A stretch of 34,716 bases of DNA from contig NZ_FNQM01000025.1 in assembly GCF_900107585.1 (NCBI RefSeq), forward strand, positions 1-34,716, in the 5' to 3' direction. The stretch comes from Rubrimonas cliftonensis (GTDB taxonomy: Bacteria; Pseudomonadota; Alphaproteobacteria; Rhodobacterales; Rhodobacteraceae). Shown one piece after another: positions 15,382-23,791 of this stretch (within the stretch, counting starts at the first letter, position 1; the number at the start of each line of letters is the position of its first letter). The position numbers and the translations under genes were made by a program. The notes under the pieces are model-generated. The model ran no database searches, had not been told where the DNA came from, and saw only the letters and a program-made list of their open reading frames with translations.

Positions 15382-16512
15382 ATGGCCGTGACCGCCTTCG
15401 ACGCCGGGCCTGCGAGACGGCGCTGGCTTCCGCGCGTGAAGCTCGACGCGCTGCAGCGGCGGCGGCTGGACAATTTCCGCGCCAACCGCCGGGGCCTGTG
15501 GTCGCTGCGCATCTTCCTCGCGCTGTTCACGGTTTCGCTGTTCGCCGAGGTGATCGCGAACGACCGACCGCTGCTCATGTGGTTTGACGGGGGGCTGCGC
15601 TCGCCGATGGTGCAGTTCATCTCCGAGCGCGACCTCGGCGGCTTCCACGGCACCGAGGCCGATTTCCGTGACCCCTATGTGCGGTGCCTGGTGCGGACGG
15701 GGGGCGACGACGACCGCTGCTTCGACGACGAGACCGCGGCCGCCGAAGGCTCTGCGGGCTGGATGCTCATGCCGCTGATCCCGTTCAGCTACGACACCAT
15801 CAACTACGACGTCCCCCGCGCGCCCTCGCCGCCCGACGCCGTGAACTGGCTCGGCACCGACGACCAGGCGCGCGACGTGCTGGCGCGGGTGATCTACGGC
15901 TTCCGCCTCAGCGTGTTCTTCGCGCTGATCGTCACGGTGGTCTCGACCCTGATCGGGGTGGTCGCGGGGGCGGTGCAGGGGTTCTTCGGCGGCTGGACCG
16001 ACCTCATCTTCCAGCGCGTCGTGGAGATCTGGACCAACATCCCCTCGCTCTACATCATCATGATCGTGAGTTCGGTGATCGCGCCGAATTTCTGGATCAT
16101 GGTGAGCCTTGTCGCGCTGTTCTCGTGGACGGCGCTGGTCGGCGTTGTGCGGGCGGAGTTCCTGCGCGCGCGCAACTTCGAATACGTCATGAGCGCGCGG
16201 GCGCTGGGCGTGTCGAACGTCACGATCATGTTCCGCCACCTGCTGCCCAACGCGATGGTGGCGACGATCACCATGCTGCCGTTCCTCGTGACGGGGGGCA
16301 TCTCGACGCTGGCGGCGCTCGACCTGCTCGGCTTCGGGCTGCAGTCCTCGCACCCGTCGCTGGGCGAACTGGCGCTGCAGGGCCGCAACAACATCCAGGC
16401 GCCGTGGCTGGGCGTGACCGCGTTCTTCACCTTCGCGATCATGCTGTCGCTGCTGGTTTTCGTGTTCGAGGCGGTGCGAGACGCCTTCGACCCGCGGAAG
16501 GCCTTCTCATGA
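15382..16512 (+). CDS. yejE: Yej-type ABC transporter permease YejE
   Basis: 376 residues, OppC/DppC-type permease. N-terminal RRRLDNFRANRRGLWSLRIF precedes helix 1; a long periplasmic section (about 55-155) includes the family feature NWLGTDDQARDVLARVIYGF; five helices follow. EAA loop: YVMSARALGVSNVTIMFRHL. Ends in VFEAVRDAFDPRKAF. Start ATG at 15382 lies 4 bp after the yejB stop; its TGA overlaps the yejF ATG by 4 bases (ATGA). Forms the pore with YejB. Confidence 0.93.
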   Translation: MAVTAFDAGPARRRWLPRVKLDALQRRRLDNFRANRRGLWSLRIFLALFTVSLFAEVIANDRPLLMWFDGGLRSPMVQFISERDLGGFHGTEADFRDPYVRCLVRTGGDDDRCFDDETAAAEGSAGWMLMPLIPFSYDTINYDVPRAPSPPDAVNWLGTDDQARDVLARVIYGFRLSVFFALIVTVVSTLIGVVAGAVQGFFGGWTDLIFQRVVEIWTNIPSLYIIMIVSSVIAPNFWIMVSLVALFSWTALVGVVRAEFLRARNFEYVMSARALGVSNVTIMFRHLLPNAMVATITMLPFLVTGGISTLAALDLLGFGLQSSHPSLGELALQGRNNIQAPWLGVTAFFTFAIMLSLLVFVFEAVRDAFDPRKAFS

Positions 16513-18101
16513 GCCTGCTGGAGGTCAACGACCTGCGCGTGCGCTTCGGCGCGACGGAAGCCGTGCGAGGGGTCAGCTTCGACGTGCCCCCCGGCAGGAC
16601 CGTGGCGCTGGTGGGCGAGTCGGGCTCGGGCAAGTCGGTGACGGCGCTAAGCACGGTGAAGCTGCTGCCGGCCTCGGCGAAGGTCTCGGGCTCGGTGCGC
16701 TATGGCGGGACCGAGATGCTGGGCGCGTCTGATGCGGCGCTGCGCCGGGTGCGCGGCAACGACGTCAGCTTCATCTTCCAGGAGCCGATGACCTCGCTGA
16801 ACCCGCTGCACCCCATCGAGCGGCAGATCGGCGAGAGCCTGGCGCTGCACCAGGGCTTGCGGGGCGAGGCGGCGCGGGCGCGCATCGTCGACCTGCTGAC
16901 CAAGGTGGGCATCCGCGACCCCGAGAACCGGCTCGACGACTACCCGCACCAGCTTTCCGGCGGCCAGCGCCAGCGCGTGATGATCGCCATGGCGCTGGCC
17001 AACGGGCCGAAGCTGCTGATCGCCGACGAGCCGACGACGGCGCTCGACGTGACGATCCAGGCGCAGATCCTCGACCTGCTGAAGAGCCTCCAGCGCGACG
17101 AGGGGCTCTCGATGCTGTTCATCACCCATGATCTCGGCATCGTGCGACGGATGGCCGACCATGTCTGCGTGATGCGCCATGGCGAGATCGTGGAGCGCGG
17201 CGACACGGCGGCGCTGTTCGCCGACCCGCGCCACCCCTACACGAAGCTGCTGCTCGACAGCGCGCCCCGCGGCCGCGCCGCGCCCGTGCCCGCCGACGCG
17301 CCCGAGATCATGCGCGGGGAGGGCGTGCGCGTGTGGTTTCCCGTGCGCCGTGGCCTCATGCGGCGCACGGTCGGCCATGTGAAGGCCGTGACCGACGTCG
17401 ACGTGCGGGTGCGCGCGGGCGAGACGGTGGGCGTCGTCGGCGAGAGCGGCTCGGGCAAGACCACGCTGGCGCTGGCGGTGATGCGACTGATCCGCTCGGA
17501 GGGCCGCATCGCCTTCGTCGGGCGCGACATCGCCGGGCTGGGCGGCAAGGCGATGCGGCCCCTGCGCAGCGAGATGCAGGTGGTGTTCCAGGACCCGTTC
17601 GGCTCGCTCAGCCCGCGCATGTCGGTGCGGCAGATCGTGGCCGAGGGCCTCGGCGTCCACGGGCTGCGCGACGCGGCGCGGTCCGAGGAGGAGGAGGTGG
17701 CGGCGGCGCTGGAGGAGGTCGGGCTCGACCCGGCGGTGATGGACCGCTTCCCGCACGAGTTCTCCGGCGGCCAGCGTCAGCGCATCGCCATCGCCCGCGC
17801 CATGATCCTGCGGCCAAAGTTCGTGGCGCTGGACGAGCCGACCTCGGCGCTCGACATGACGGTGCAGAGCCAGATCGTGGAGCTTCTGCGCGGGCTGCAG
17901 CAGAAGCGGGGCCTCGCCTACCTTTTCATCAGCCACGACCTCAAGGTGGTGCGGGCGATGGCGCATCGCGTGATGGTGATGCGCGGCGGCGTCGTGGTGG
18001 AGGAGGGCGACGCCGACGCGGTGTTCGACGCTCCCCGGCACGAGTATACCCGGGAGCTGCACGCCGCGGCGCTGGGCGACGCGCTGGCGGAGCCGGCCTG
18101 A
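16509..18101 (+). CDS. yejF: Yej-type ABC transporter, fused double ATPase YejF
   Basis: 530 residues with two nucleotide-binding domains in one chain, as usual for YejF. Domain 1: Walker A GESGSGKS at about 36-43, signature QLSGGQRQR near 147, Walker [13 protein letters not shown]. Domain 2: Walker [10 protein letters not shown] near 311, signature FSGGQRQR near 418, Walker [13 protein letters not shown]. Both keep all catalytic residues. The end of domain 1 has the RHPYTKLLL-type oligopeptide-transporter motif, repeated as RHEYTREL in domain 2. It powers peptide uptake through YejB/YejE. Last gene of the operon. Confidence 0.94.
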   Translation: MSLLEVNDLRVRFGATEAVRGVSFDVPPGRTVALVGESGSGKSVTALSTVKLLPASAKVSGSVRYGGTEMLGASDAALRRVRGNDVSFIFQEPMTSLNPLHPIERQIGESLALHQGLRGEAARARIVDLLTKVGIRDPENRLDDYPHQLSGGQRQRVMIAMALANGPKLLIADEPTTALDVTIQAQILDLLKSLQRDEGLSMLFITHDLGIVRRMADHVCVMRHGEIVERGDTAALFADPRHPYTKLLLDSAPRGRAAPVPADAPEIMRGEGVRVWFPVRRGLMRRTVGHVKAVTDVDVRVRAGETVGVVGESGSGKTTLALAVMRLIRSEGRIAFVGRDIAGLGGKAMRPLRSEMQVVFQDPFGSLSPRMSVRQIVAEGLGVHGLRDAARSEEEEVAAALEEVGLDPAVMDRFPHEFSGGQRQRIAIARAMILRPKFVALDEPTSALDMTVQSQIVELLRGLQQKRGLAYLFISHDLKVVRAMAHRVMVMRGGVVVEEGDADAVFDAPRHEYTRELHAAALGDALAEPA

Positions 18102-18157
18102 GCGCCGCCGCCGGCCAGCCCGTCGCGACAGCGCGGGACGACGGTGCAAGACTGCTG

Positions 18158-18173
18158 GGCCGGCTTGCCGGCC
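18158..18173 (+). terminator. Hairpin after the yej operon, possible terminator
   Basis: GGCCGGC (18158-18164) and GCCGGCC (18167-18173) form a very GC-rich stem about 57 bp after the yejF stop. The loop is only 2 to 4 bases and no T run follows, so termination is uncertain. Confidence 0.3.
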
Positions 18174-18455
18174 GGAGGCCGCGAGGCGTCGCTCCGTGGC
18201 GTCAGTCAGGGCGACGACGCGGCGCCATGAGGCGCGCCGGCTCGGCCTCGGGCCTGCAGGGGCGCGCCCGCGCCGGCAGGGCGGGCGCATCGCCGTCGAC
18301 CGGTCCGAGACCGGAGGCCACGGCTTCAGCCGCGTCAACATGCGCTCCTTCGGCGAGGCGACGCGCCTGCGCCCCGTCTCGCGCCCTGTCTCGCGTCAAG
18401 TCGCGGCCGCGCCGGGCGGCGCCCTTCCGCCCCGCTCCCGGCCCCGGTCGACCTG

Positions 18456-18481
18456 CCCCCCCCCCCCCCCCCCCCCCCCCC
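18456..18481. repeat. Homopolymer of 26 C
   Basis: An unbroken run of C from 18456 to 18481, framed by GGTCGAC (18447-18453) and GTCGACC (18482-18488), which are inverted repeats. It lies about 145 bp before the sugar dehydrogenase start. Long C runs can change length by slipped pairing, and are also hard to sequence, so the exact length may be wrong. Confidence 0.85.
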
Positions 18482-18536
18482 GTCGACCCGGTCGCGGCGG
18501 CGCGCAATGGGGGCGACAATAGGCCGCAGAATCGTT

Positions 18537-18564
18537 TTGACGCGGGTGTTTCCCGGTTTACCTT
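18537..18564 (+). promoter_or_regulatory. Possible promoter of the sugar dehydrogenase gene
   Basis: TTGACG (18537-18542) matches five of six bases of the -35 consensus; TACCTT (18559-18564) at 16-bp spacing is a poor -10. The region is clearly AT-richer than its surroundings and lies 63 bp before the ATG. Confidence 0.4.
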
Positions 18565-18626
18565 CCCGTCGTCCGGCCTCGAACCAACCGGACCCGAGAA
18601 ATGAAACAAGAACCGGAGGAAGCCGC

Positions 18627-19919
18627 ATGATCCGAAGCTCAACCGCGTGGTCCGCGGGCGCCTGGTCCGCAGGCGCGGTCGTCGCGTCCGCGCTCGCCCT
18701 CGCCGCTCCGGCGGCGTCAGCCCAGACGCCGACGCTGACCAGCGCCGTCGTTCTCGACAGCCTCGAATATCCCTGGGACATGGCGTTCCTGCCCGATGGC
18801 GGGATGCTGTTCACCGAGAAGTGCCGCGGCCTCTCGGTGCGGCTGGCCTCCGGCGAGGTCCGCAGGCTGCTCGGCATGGCCGGCGCGGAGGGCTATCCGG
18901 CCTCCGCCGAAGACCTGTTCTGCGAGGGGCAGGCGGGGATGATGGGCGTCGCGGTCGATCCCGACTTCGCGGAGAACCGGTTCATCTACGTCTATTCGAC
19001 CTCCAGCATGACGGCGCCGGGGACGAACCGGCTGATGCGGATGACGCTGGGCGAGGATCTCGCCTCGGTTGCCGACCGGACCGACATCGTCGACGACATC
19101 CCCTACAAGCCCAAGGCGAGCGACCACCCCTTCGGCGGCCCCGGCGCGCACAATGGCGGGCGCGTCCGCTTTAGCCCCGGCGACGGATTCCTCTATGTCA
19201 CCACCGGCGACACCCACAACGGCGTCGTGCCGCAGAGCCCGACGCTGCTCGGCGGCAAGGTGCTGCGCATCGACCGCGACGGAAACCCCGCGCCGGGCAA
19301 CGCCGCGCCCGAGGGCTTCGACCCGCGCATCTACACCTACGGCCACCGCAACGTGCAGGGCATCGCCTTCCGCCCCGGCGACAGCGCGGCCTTCGTCGCC
19401 GAGCACGGCCCCTGGCACTCCGACGAGATCACCATGCTGGTCAACGGCGGCAACGGCGGCTGGGATCCGCGCCCGAACGTCGGCGGCCGCGGCGGCTGCC
19501 CGGACGACTACTGCGGCTACTCGCCCAACCAGATGGACGGGATGAACCCGCTGGAGCGGATGAAGTTCATGCCGATGACCGACGCCGAGACCTATCCCGA
19601 CGCGATGCGTCCGGCGTGGAACAACAACGGCTATTCGCAGGGCACAGGCTCCGCCGCCTTCCTCGACGGCGCGCAGTGGGGGGACTGGAACGGCCGCATG
19701 GCGGTGGGCGTCATGGGCATCGCCTTCGGCGGCACGCCGCCGGGCGAGCGCATCGACGTGATCGCGCTCGGCGAGGACGGATCGTCGGCCATCCAGGTGC
19801 TCAGCGTGCCGGCCGACGCCATCCCGCCGGGCCGCTACCGCTCGGTTGTGCAGGGGCCCGACGGCGCCCTCTACGTCGCGACCGACCAGGGCGAGATCTT
19901 CTCGATCTCGGCCGAGTAA
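18627..19919 (+). CDS. Periplasmic PQQ-dependent sugar (aldose) dehydrogenase
   Basis: 430 residues. Signal peptide with a long hydrophobic part (VVASALALAAPAASA) cut near residue 32. The mature part is a six-bladed propeller of the GSDH/soluble glucose dehydrogenase family: YPWDMAFLPDGGMLFTEK, GMMGVAVDPDF, GAHNGGRVRF with the putative catalytic His175, LYVTTGDTHN, and YTYGHRNVQGIAF, which supplies PQQ-binding residues in this family. It would oxidise aldoses in the periplasm and pass electrons to the respiratory chain. Six Cys-containing loops (GRGGCPDDYCGY and others) may form disulfides. ATG at 18627 has GGAGG upstream. No pqq genes are nearby, so cofactor supply is unknown. Ends before a strong hairpin. 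Confidence 0.88.
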   Translation: MIRSSTAWSAGAWSAGAVVASALALAAPAASAQTPTLTSAVVLDSLEYPWDMAFLPDGGMLFTEKCRGLSVRLASGEVRRLLGMAGAEGYPASAEDLFCEGQAGMMGVAVDPDFAENRFIYVYSTSSMTAPGTNRLMRMTLGEDLASVADRTDIVDDIPYKPKASDHPFGGPGAHNGGRVRFSPGDGFLYVTTGDTHNGVVPQSPTLLGGKVLRIDRDGNPAPGNAAPEGFDPRIYTYGHRNVQGIAFRPGDSAAFVAEHGPWHSDEITMLVNGGNGGWDPRPNVGGRGGCPDDYCGYSPNQMDGMNPLERMKFMPMTDAETYPDAMRPAWNNNGYSQGTGSAAFLDGAQWGDWNGRMAVGVMGIAFGGTPPGERIDVIALGEDGSSAIQVLSVPADAIPPGRYRSVVQGPDGALYVATDQGEIFSISAE

Positions 19920-19927
19920 GGACGAGG

Positions 19928-19956
19928 CCGCCGCGCCGCAGGGCGCGGCGCGGCGG
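19928..19956 (+). terminator. Strong hairpin terminator after the sugar dehydrogenase
   Basis: CCGCCGCGCCGC (19928-19939) and GCGGCGCGGCGG (19945-19956) form a perfect 12-bp stem with a 5-base loop, beginning 8 bp after the stop and followed by TCTTCC. The stem is very strong; the T run is weak. Confidence 0.6.
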
Positions 19957-20082
19957 TCTTCCGTCTCCCGTCGCGAGGCCCACGGGCGAGAAGGGCCCAG
20001 CCCTGCGACGCGAGCGCCCTCCCGCTGGCCGCGCAGCGCGGCAGGGGTTATGTGACGGGCGCGGGCAGACGGGACGGGCGCG

Positions 20083-21195
20083 ATGGACGGCGACAGCTTC
20101 AGGGATGCGATCTCGACGGCGGAGGAGCTGATCGAGGAGGCGCGCAACGGGCGCATGTTCATTCTCGTGGACCATGAGGACCGCGAGAACGAGGGCGACC
20201 TCGTGATCCCGGCGCAGTTCGCGACGCCCGAGGCCATCAACTTCATGGCGACCCACGGGCGCGGGCTGATCTGCCTCGCCATGCCCGGGGAGCGGCTCGA
20301 CCGTCTGGGCCTGCCGCTGATGGCCGCCGCCAACCAGTCGCGCCACGAGACCGCCTTCACCGTGTCGATCGAGGCGCGCGAGGGCGTGACGACCGGCATC
20401 TCGGCCCATGACCGCGCGCGGACCGTCGCCGTCGCCATCCACCCCGACAGCACGGCGGCCGACATCGCGACGCCCGGCCACGTCTTCCCGCTGCGCGCGC
20501 GGGAGGGCGGCGTGCTGGTGCGCGCCGGCCACACCGAGGCGGCGGTGGACATCCCCAGGCTCGCGGGGCTGACGGCGGCGGGCGTGATCTGCGAGATCAT
20601 GAACGACGACGGCACCATGGCCCGGCTGCCCGACCTCGTGGCCTTCGCCCAGCGGCACGGGCTGAAGGTCGGCGCGATTTCGGACCTGATCGCCTACCGC
20701 CGCCGCCACGACAACCTGATCCGCGAGACCGACGTCCAGACCGTGCGCAGCCATGGCGGGACGTGGACGCTGCGCGTCTTCGCCGACCAGCCTGGCGGGG
20801 GCGAGCACATCGCGCTGTCGATGGGCGACCTGGCGACGCCGGCGCCGGCGCTGGTGCGGATGCATGTGCTCGACCCGCTCGACGACGTGCTGGGCCTGCA
20901 TCCCGAACGCGCCGGGCAGGTGCCCGCCGCCATGCGCGTCATCGCGCGGGAGGGGCGCGGCGCGGTGGTGCTGATCCGCGACCTCTCGCCCACCGCGCTC
21001 AGCGACCGGCTGCGCCCGCGCGGCCCCTCGCCGAAGGAGCTGCGCCAGTATGGCGTCGGCGCGCAGATCCTCAGCGCGCTGGGCGTGCGTGAGATGCGGC
21101 TGCTGACCAATTCGCCCGCCATGCGCATCGTCGGGCTGGAGGGCTACGGCCTTTCGGTCGTCGAGACGACGCCGCTGCCCCCTTCGGAGACCTGA
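20083..21195 (+). CDS. ribB: 3,4-dihydroxy-2-butanone-4-phosphate synthase with degenerate GTP cyclohydrolase II domain
   Basis: 370 residues. The N-terminal domain (about 10-210) is RibB, which turns ribulose 5-phosphate into the four-carbon riboflavin precursor and formate. It keeps the acidic loop VDHEDRENEGD, HGRGLICLAM, the AGHTEAAVD loop and CEIMNDDGTMAR. The C-terminal part (about 215-370) has the GTP cyclohydrolase II fold: HIALSMGD, and RQYGVGAQILSALGVREMRL matching its last block, but the zinc-binding cysteines (CxxxxxGxxCxC type) are absent, so this domain cannot be catalytic. Such RibB-like fusions are usual in alphaproteobacteria. A typical FMN riboswitch is not seen upstream. 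First gene of ribB-ribH-nusB. Confidence 0.93.
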   Translation: MDGDSFRDAISTAEELIEEARNGRMFILVDHEDRENEGDLVIPAQFATPEAINFMATHGRGLICLAMPGERLDRLGLPLMAAANQSRHETAFTVSIEAREGVTTGISAHDRARTVAVAIHPDSTAADIATPGHVFPLRAREGGVLVRAGHTEAAVDIPRLAGLTAAGVICEIMNDDGTMARLPDLVAFAQRHGLKVGAISDLIAYRRRHDNLIRETDVQTVRSHGGTWTLRVFADQPGGGEHIALSMGDLATPAPALVRMHVLDPLDDVLGLHPERAGQVPAAMRVIAREGRGAVVLIRDLSPTALSDRLRPRGPSPKELRQYGVGAQILSALGVREMRLLTNSPAMRIVGLEGYGLSVVETTPLPPSET

Positions 21196-21197
21196 CC

Positions 21198-21743
21198 ATG
21201 GCTCAACCGAGCGCCCCGCACGACGCCTCCCTCGCGGCGCCGAGCTTCACCGGGCCCGCGCCGCGGGTGCTGGTCGTCGTCGCGCCGTTCTACCGCCCCG
21301 TCGCCGACGCGCTGCTGCGCGGCGCGATCGCGGTGCTGGACGGCTTCGCAGCCCCGCGCGAGGTGATCGAGGTGCCGGGCGCGCTGGAGATCCCCACTGC
21401 GATCCGCCTCGCCGAGCGGCGCTTCGAGGCCTTCGTGGCGCTCGGCTGCGTGATCCGCGGGGAGACGACGCATTACGAGACGGTCTGCGCCGACAGCGCG
21501 CGCGGGCTGACGCTGCTCGGCGTGGAGCGGGGCCTGTGCATCGGCAACGGCATCCTGACCTGCGAGACCATGGCGCAGGCCGAGGCGCGCGCGGCGCCGG
21601 ACGGGATGGACAAGGGCGGCGGCGCGGCAAGGGCGGCGCTGCATCTGGCCGCCGTCGCGCGGCGCTTCGCCGACCGCGGGCCGATGGGGTTGGCCGAACC
21701 GCCGGTGCAGTTCGCCGGCCGGCCTGACGCGACGCGGGCCTGA
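21198..21743 (+). CDS. ribH: 6,7-dimethyl-8-ribityllumazine synthase
   Basis: 181 residues. Condenses the RibB product with the pyrimidine intermediate to lumazine, the step before riboflavin. Motifs: VVAPFYRPVADALLRGA, EVPGALEIPTAI, ALGCVIRGETTHYETV (substrate site), GNGILTCET and DKGGGAARAAL. A 16-residue extension at the N-terminus and about 25 residues at the C-terminus exceed the core of about 155. ATG at 21198 is 2 bp after ribB; nusB starts 2 bp after ribH. Confidence 0.95.
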   Translation: MAQPSAPHDASLAAPSFTGPAPRVLVVVAPFYRPVADALLRGAIAVLDGFAAPREVIEVPGALEIPTAIRLAERRFEAFVALGCVIRGETTHYETVCADSARGLTLLGVERGLCIGNGILTCETMAQAEARAAPDGMDKGGGAARAALHLAAVARRFADRGPMGLAEPPVQFAGRPDATRA

Positions 21744-21745
21744 CC

Positions 21746-22255
21746 ATGGCCGAACGGGACACGACCGGGGCCGAAGGCGCCGGGACCGAGGCGCCGCCGG
21801 ACCGCAAGCGGATGCGCTCGGCCGCGCGGCTCGGCGCGGTGCAGGCGCTCTACCAGATGGAGATGACCGGCGCGACGCTGAAGGGCGCCGAGGTCGAGTT
21901 CGAGAGCCGCTGGCTGGGCGCCGAGATCGAGGGCGAGCAGTACCACGCCGCCGACGTGAAGTTCTTTCGCCGCCTGCTGCGCGCGGCGGTGGACCGGCAG
22001 GCGGAGATCGACCAGCTCACCGACGCCGCACTGGTGGAGCGCTGGCCGCTGGGCCGCATCGACCCGACGCTGCGCGCGCTGTTCCGCGCGGCGGGGGCGG
22101 AGCTTCTGGCGCTGCCGACGCCGCCGAAGGTCGCCATCAACGAGTTCGTCGAGGTCGCCAAGGCGTTCTTCGACGCCGGCAAGGAGGCGCGCTTCGTCAA
22201 CGGCGTGCTCGACCATGTGGCGCGGGCGGCGAAGCCGGCGGCGTTTCCGGCCTGA
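21746..22255 (+). CDS. nusB: Transcription antitermination factor NusB
   Basis: 169 residues, all helical. Pairs with NusE (S10) on boxA of rRNA operons. Recognisable core: RSAARLGAVQALYQMEMTG (arginine-rich helix binding boxA RNA), KFFRRLLRAAVDRQAEID, and the conserved C-terminal KVAINEFVEVAKAFFDAGK followed by RFVNGVLDHVA. A 20-residue Glu/Thr-rich N-terminal extension is unremarkable. The ribH-nusB pairing is common across bacteria and supports both calls. Convergent with the capsule gene, 71 bp apart, where GC-rich inverted repeats may terminate both. Confidence 0.95.
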   Translation: MAERDTTGAEGAGTEAPPDRKRMRSAARLGAVQALYQMEMTGATLKGAEVEFESRWLGAEIEGEQYHAADVKFFRRLLRAAVDRQAEIDQLTDAALVERWPLGRIDPTLRALFRAAGAELLALPTPPKVAINEFVEVAKAFFDAGKEARFVNGVLDHVARAAKPAAFPA

Positions 22256-22326
22256 GACGCCGGCGGGCGGCGCGCGGCGGCGTCGCGAGCGGGCAGGCGG
22301 CCGCCCGGCGTACGAGACGCGGCCGT

Positions 22327-23625
22327 TCAGCCCCGACGCATGCGCAGGCGCGCCGCGCGCAGGGCGCGCAGGCGCGGCGTCGCGGCGGGGCGCGCGCCGC
22401 CGTCGTCGTCGAGCAGCGGGCCGACGCGCCCGGCCATGATCCGCTCCGCCATCGCCGCGGCGGCGACCGCGCGCCCTTCGGCGTCGTAGAACGAGCCGCG
22501 GATCTGCGTCTCGCGCTCCAGCGTCGCGACGAAGCGCGCCACGGTCTCGGGGTCGGGCGCGGTCGGGGCGGCCCAGAAGCGGTCGAGCGGGCCGGGGTCG
22601 GTCAGCCCCGGCGCGTCGTAGACCGCCGCGCCGAGCGCCTTGACCGGCCGCAGCGCGCGCAGCGCATGGACGCCCACGGTGGAGTTGATCGTCACCACGC
22701 CGCTGGCCCGCGCGATGAGCCTGCCGAGGTCTCCGCCGTCGATCACCTTGACACGCTCGCCGGCGCCGCAGGCCCCTGCGATGCGCGCGACGCGCCGACG
22801 CCAGCCCTCCCACCCGTTGTCGAGGGGGTGCTGCTTGACGAGCAGCCGCATCCCCTCCGGCGCATGGGCGGCGAAGCTGGCGACGACCTCCTCCAGCATG
22901 TCGGCCTGATGGCGGTAGGGGGCGCTGGCGCGCAGCTGGTAGTCGCTCTGGAGCTGCAGGGCCACGAGGGCGAAGGAGAAGGCCCCCGACAGGTGCCCCG
23001 CCACGCCGGCGCCGACGCCGCGCGCCGCCCGGCCCCCCCCGCGGGCGAGCTTCGCCGCCCAGCACAGGTAGTCGAAGAGGACGGGGTAATACTTATCGGA
23101 GACGTAGCGCGGATAGAGCGGCCGGCCGAACGTCGCGGCGAGGTTGTAGGCGACCTCGTTCAAGGCCTCGACGGCGAAGGGATGGGCGTAGCGCGCACGG
23201 ATCTCCGGCGCGGGGCCGGGCGGGTGGAACAGCGCGGGGTCGGACGGAAAGCGCGAATACGCGCCGCCGCCCCACCGCTCCAGCGTGAGCCAGTCCGGCC
23301 GCAGATAGCCGAACTCAACCGAATGCGCCTGCGCCCCCACGCGCCAGGCGACGGCGGCTGCGATGCGGTGATAGGGCAGCCGGTCGGCGAAATAGAGGAT
23401 GTCGGTGACGCCCTTCTCCCTGACGAGCGCCAGCAGCCAGCGCCGGAAGCGCTTCAGGCCGCCGCGATAGTTCAGCGCGCCGGGCCGCCGCCACGCCAGC
23501 GCGTCGCCGGCGTTGAGGTTGACGCGCACGATCCGCGCCCCGCGCCGCGCCGCGGCGTCGGCCAGCTCCGACCAGAAAGGCCCCGGAGGGCCCTGAAGGA
23601 AGAGGATGGTTCGGGCGGGCGGCAC
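22327..23625 (-). CDS. KpsS-like capsular polysaccharide protein (copy 1)
   Basis: 432 residues from GTG at 23625, chosen because GGAG lies 7 bp upstream and the protein then begins with VPPARTILFLQGPPGPFW; an earlier ATG at 23700 adds an Arg-rich leader with no ribosome site. Family pattern (Capsule_synth, PF05159): the N-terminal LFLQGPPGPFW, LLVKQHPLDNGW in the middle, VVTINSTVGVHALRALRPVKALG near 350 and the DPGPLDRFWAA motif. KpsS/KpsC proteins add the Kdo linker to capsule lipids at the inner membrane. Here it is a single-domain, KpsS-type protein; no KpsC-length gene or export genes (KpsDEMT) are nearby. Divergent from a paralogue. Confidence 0.85.
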   Translation of the reverse strand: MPPARTILFLQGPPGPFWSELADAAARRGARIVRVNLNAGDALAWRRPGALNYRGGLKRFRRWLLALVREKGVTDILYFADRLPYHRIAAAVAWRVGAQAHSVEFGYLRPDWLTLERWGGGAYSRFPSDPALFHPPGPAPEIRARYAHPFAVEALNEVAYNLAATFGRPLYPRYVSDKYYPVLFDYLCWAAKLARGGGRAARGVGAGVAGHLSGAFSFALVALQLQSDYQLRASAPYRHQADMLEEVVASFAAHAPEGMRLLVKQHPLDNGWEGWRRRVARIAGACGAGERVKVIDGGDLGRLIARASGVVTINSTVGVHALRALRPVKALGAAVYDAPGLTDPGPLDRFWAAPTAPDPETVARFVATLERETQIRGSFYDAEGRAVAAAAMAERIMAGRVGPLLDDDGGARPAATPRLRALRAARLRMRRG

Positions 23626-23704
23626 GGGCGGCTCCAAGCGGCGGGAGCGGCCTCTCGCCCCCGCTGACGCCCGATTGCCGCGCGCTGCGGGGGATGTCAA
23701 CGCG

Positions 23705-23750
23705 GCGCGGGTCTGCGCGCGGGTCTGCGCGCGGGTCTGCGCGCGGGTGC
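23705..23750. repeat. 12-bp tandem repeat between the KpsS-like genes
   Basis: The unit GCGCGGGTCTGC occurs three times in perfect tandem (23705-23740), with a partial fourth copy to about 23748. It lies in the 166-bp region between the two divergent KpsS-like genes. Because 12 bp is four codons it would read as repeated Arg-Val-Cys-Ala if translated, but both gene starts chosen here exclude it. Confidence 0.8.
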
Positions 23751-23791
23751 GGGCGCTTGGCGCGGCGGGGCGGAGCGCCTATGCGGGAGAC

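Larger units (their letters stand above)
18102..18626. other. 525-bp non-coding stretch with poly-C run
   Basis: No supported gene. Frames crossing it are Arg/Pro-rich, lack ribosome sites and pass through the poly-C run as homopolymers. It holds a small hairpin after yejF (18158-18173), a run of 26 C (18456-18481) and the probable promoter of the sugar dehydrogenase. Confidence 0.6.

Noticed and set aside
18202-18642. Minus-strand frame with a poly-Gly stretch across the C run
   Set aside because: The Gly run is just the homopolymer read in frame; nothing else in it resembles a protein.
19957-20082. FMN riboswitch before ribB
   Set aside because: I looked for the conserved RFN blocks and did not find them; the leader is short and GC-rich without the expected motifs.
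23606-23791. N-terminal extension of KpsS-like copy 2 coding for repeated Arg-Val-Cys-Ala
   Set aside because: It is low-complexity sequence from the 12-bp repeat, lacks a ribosome site and has no counterpart in copy 1.
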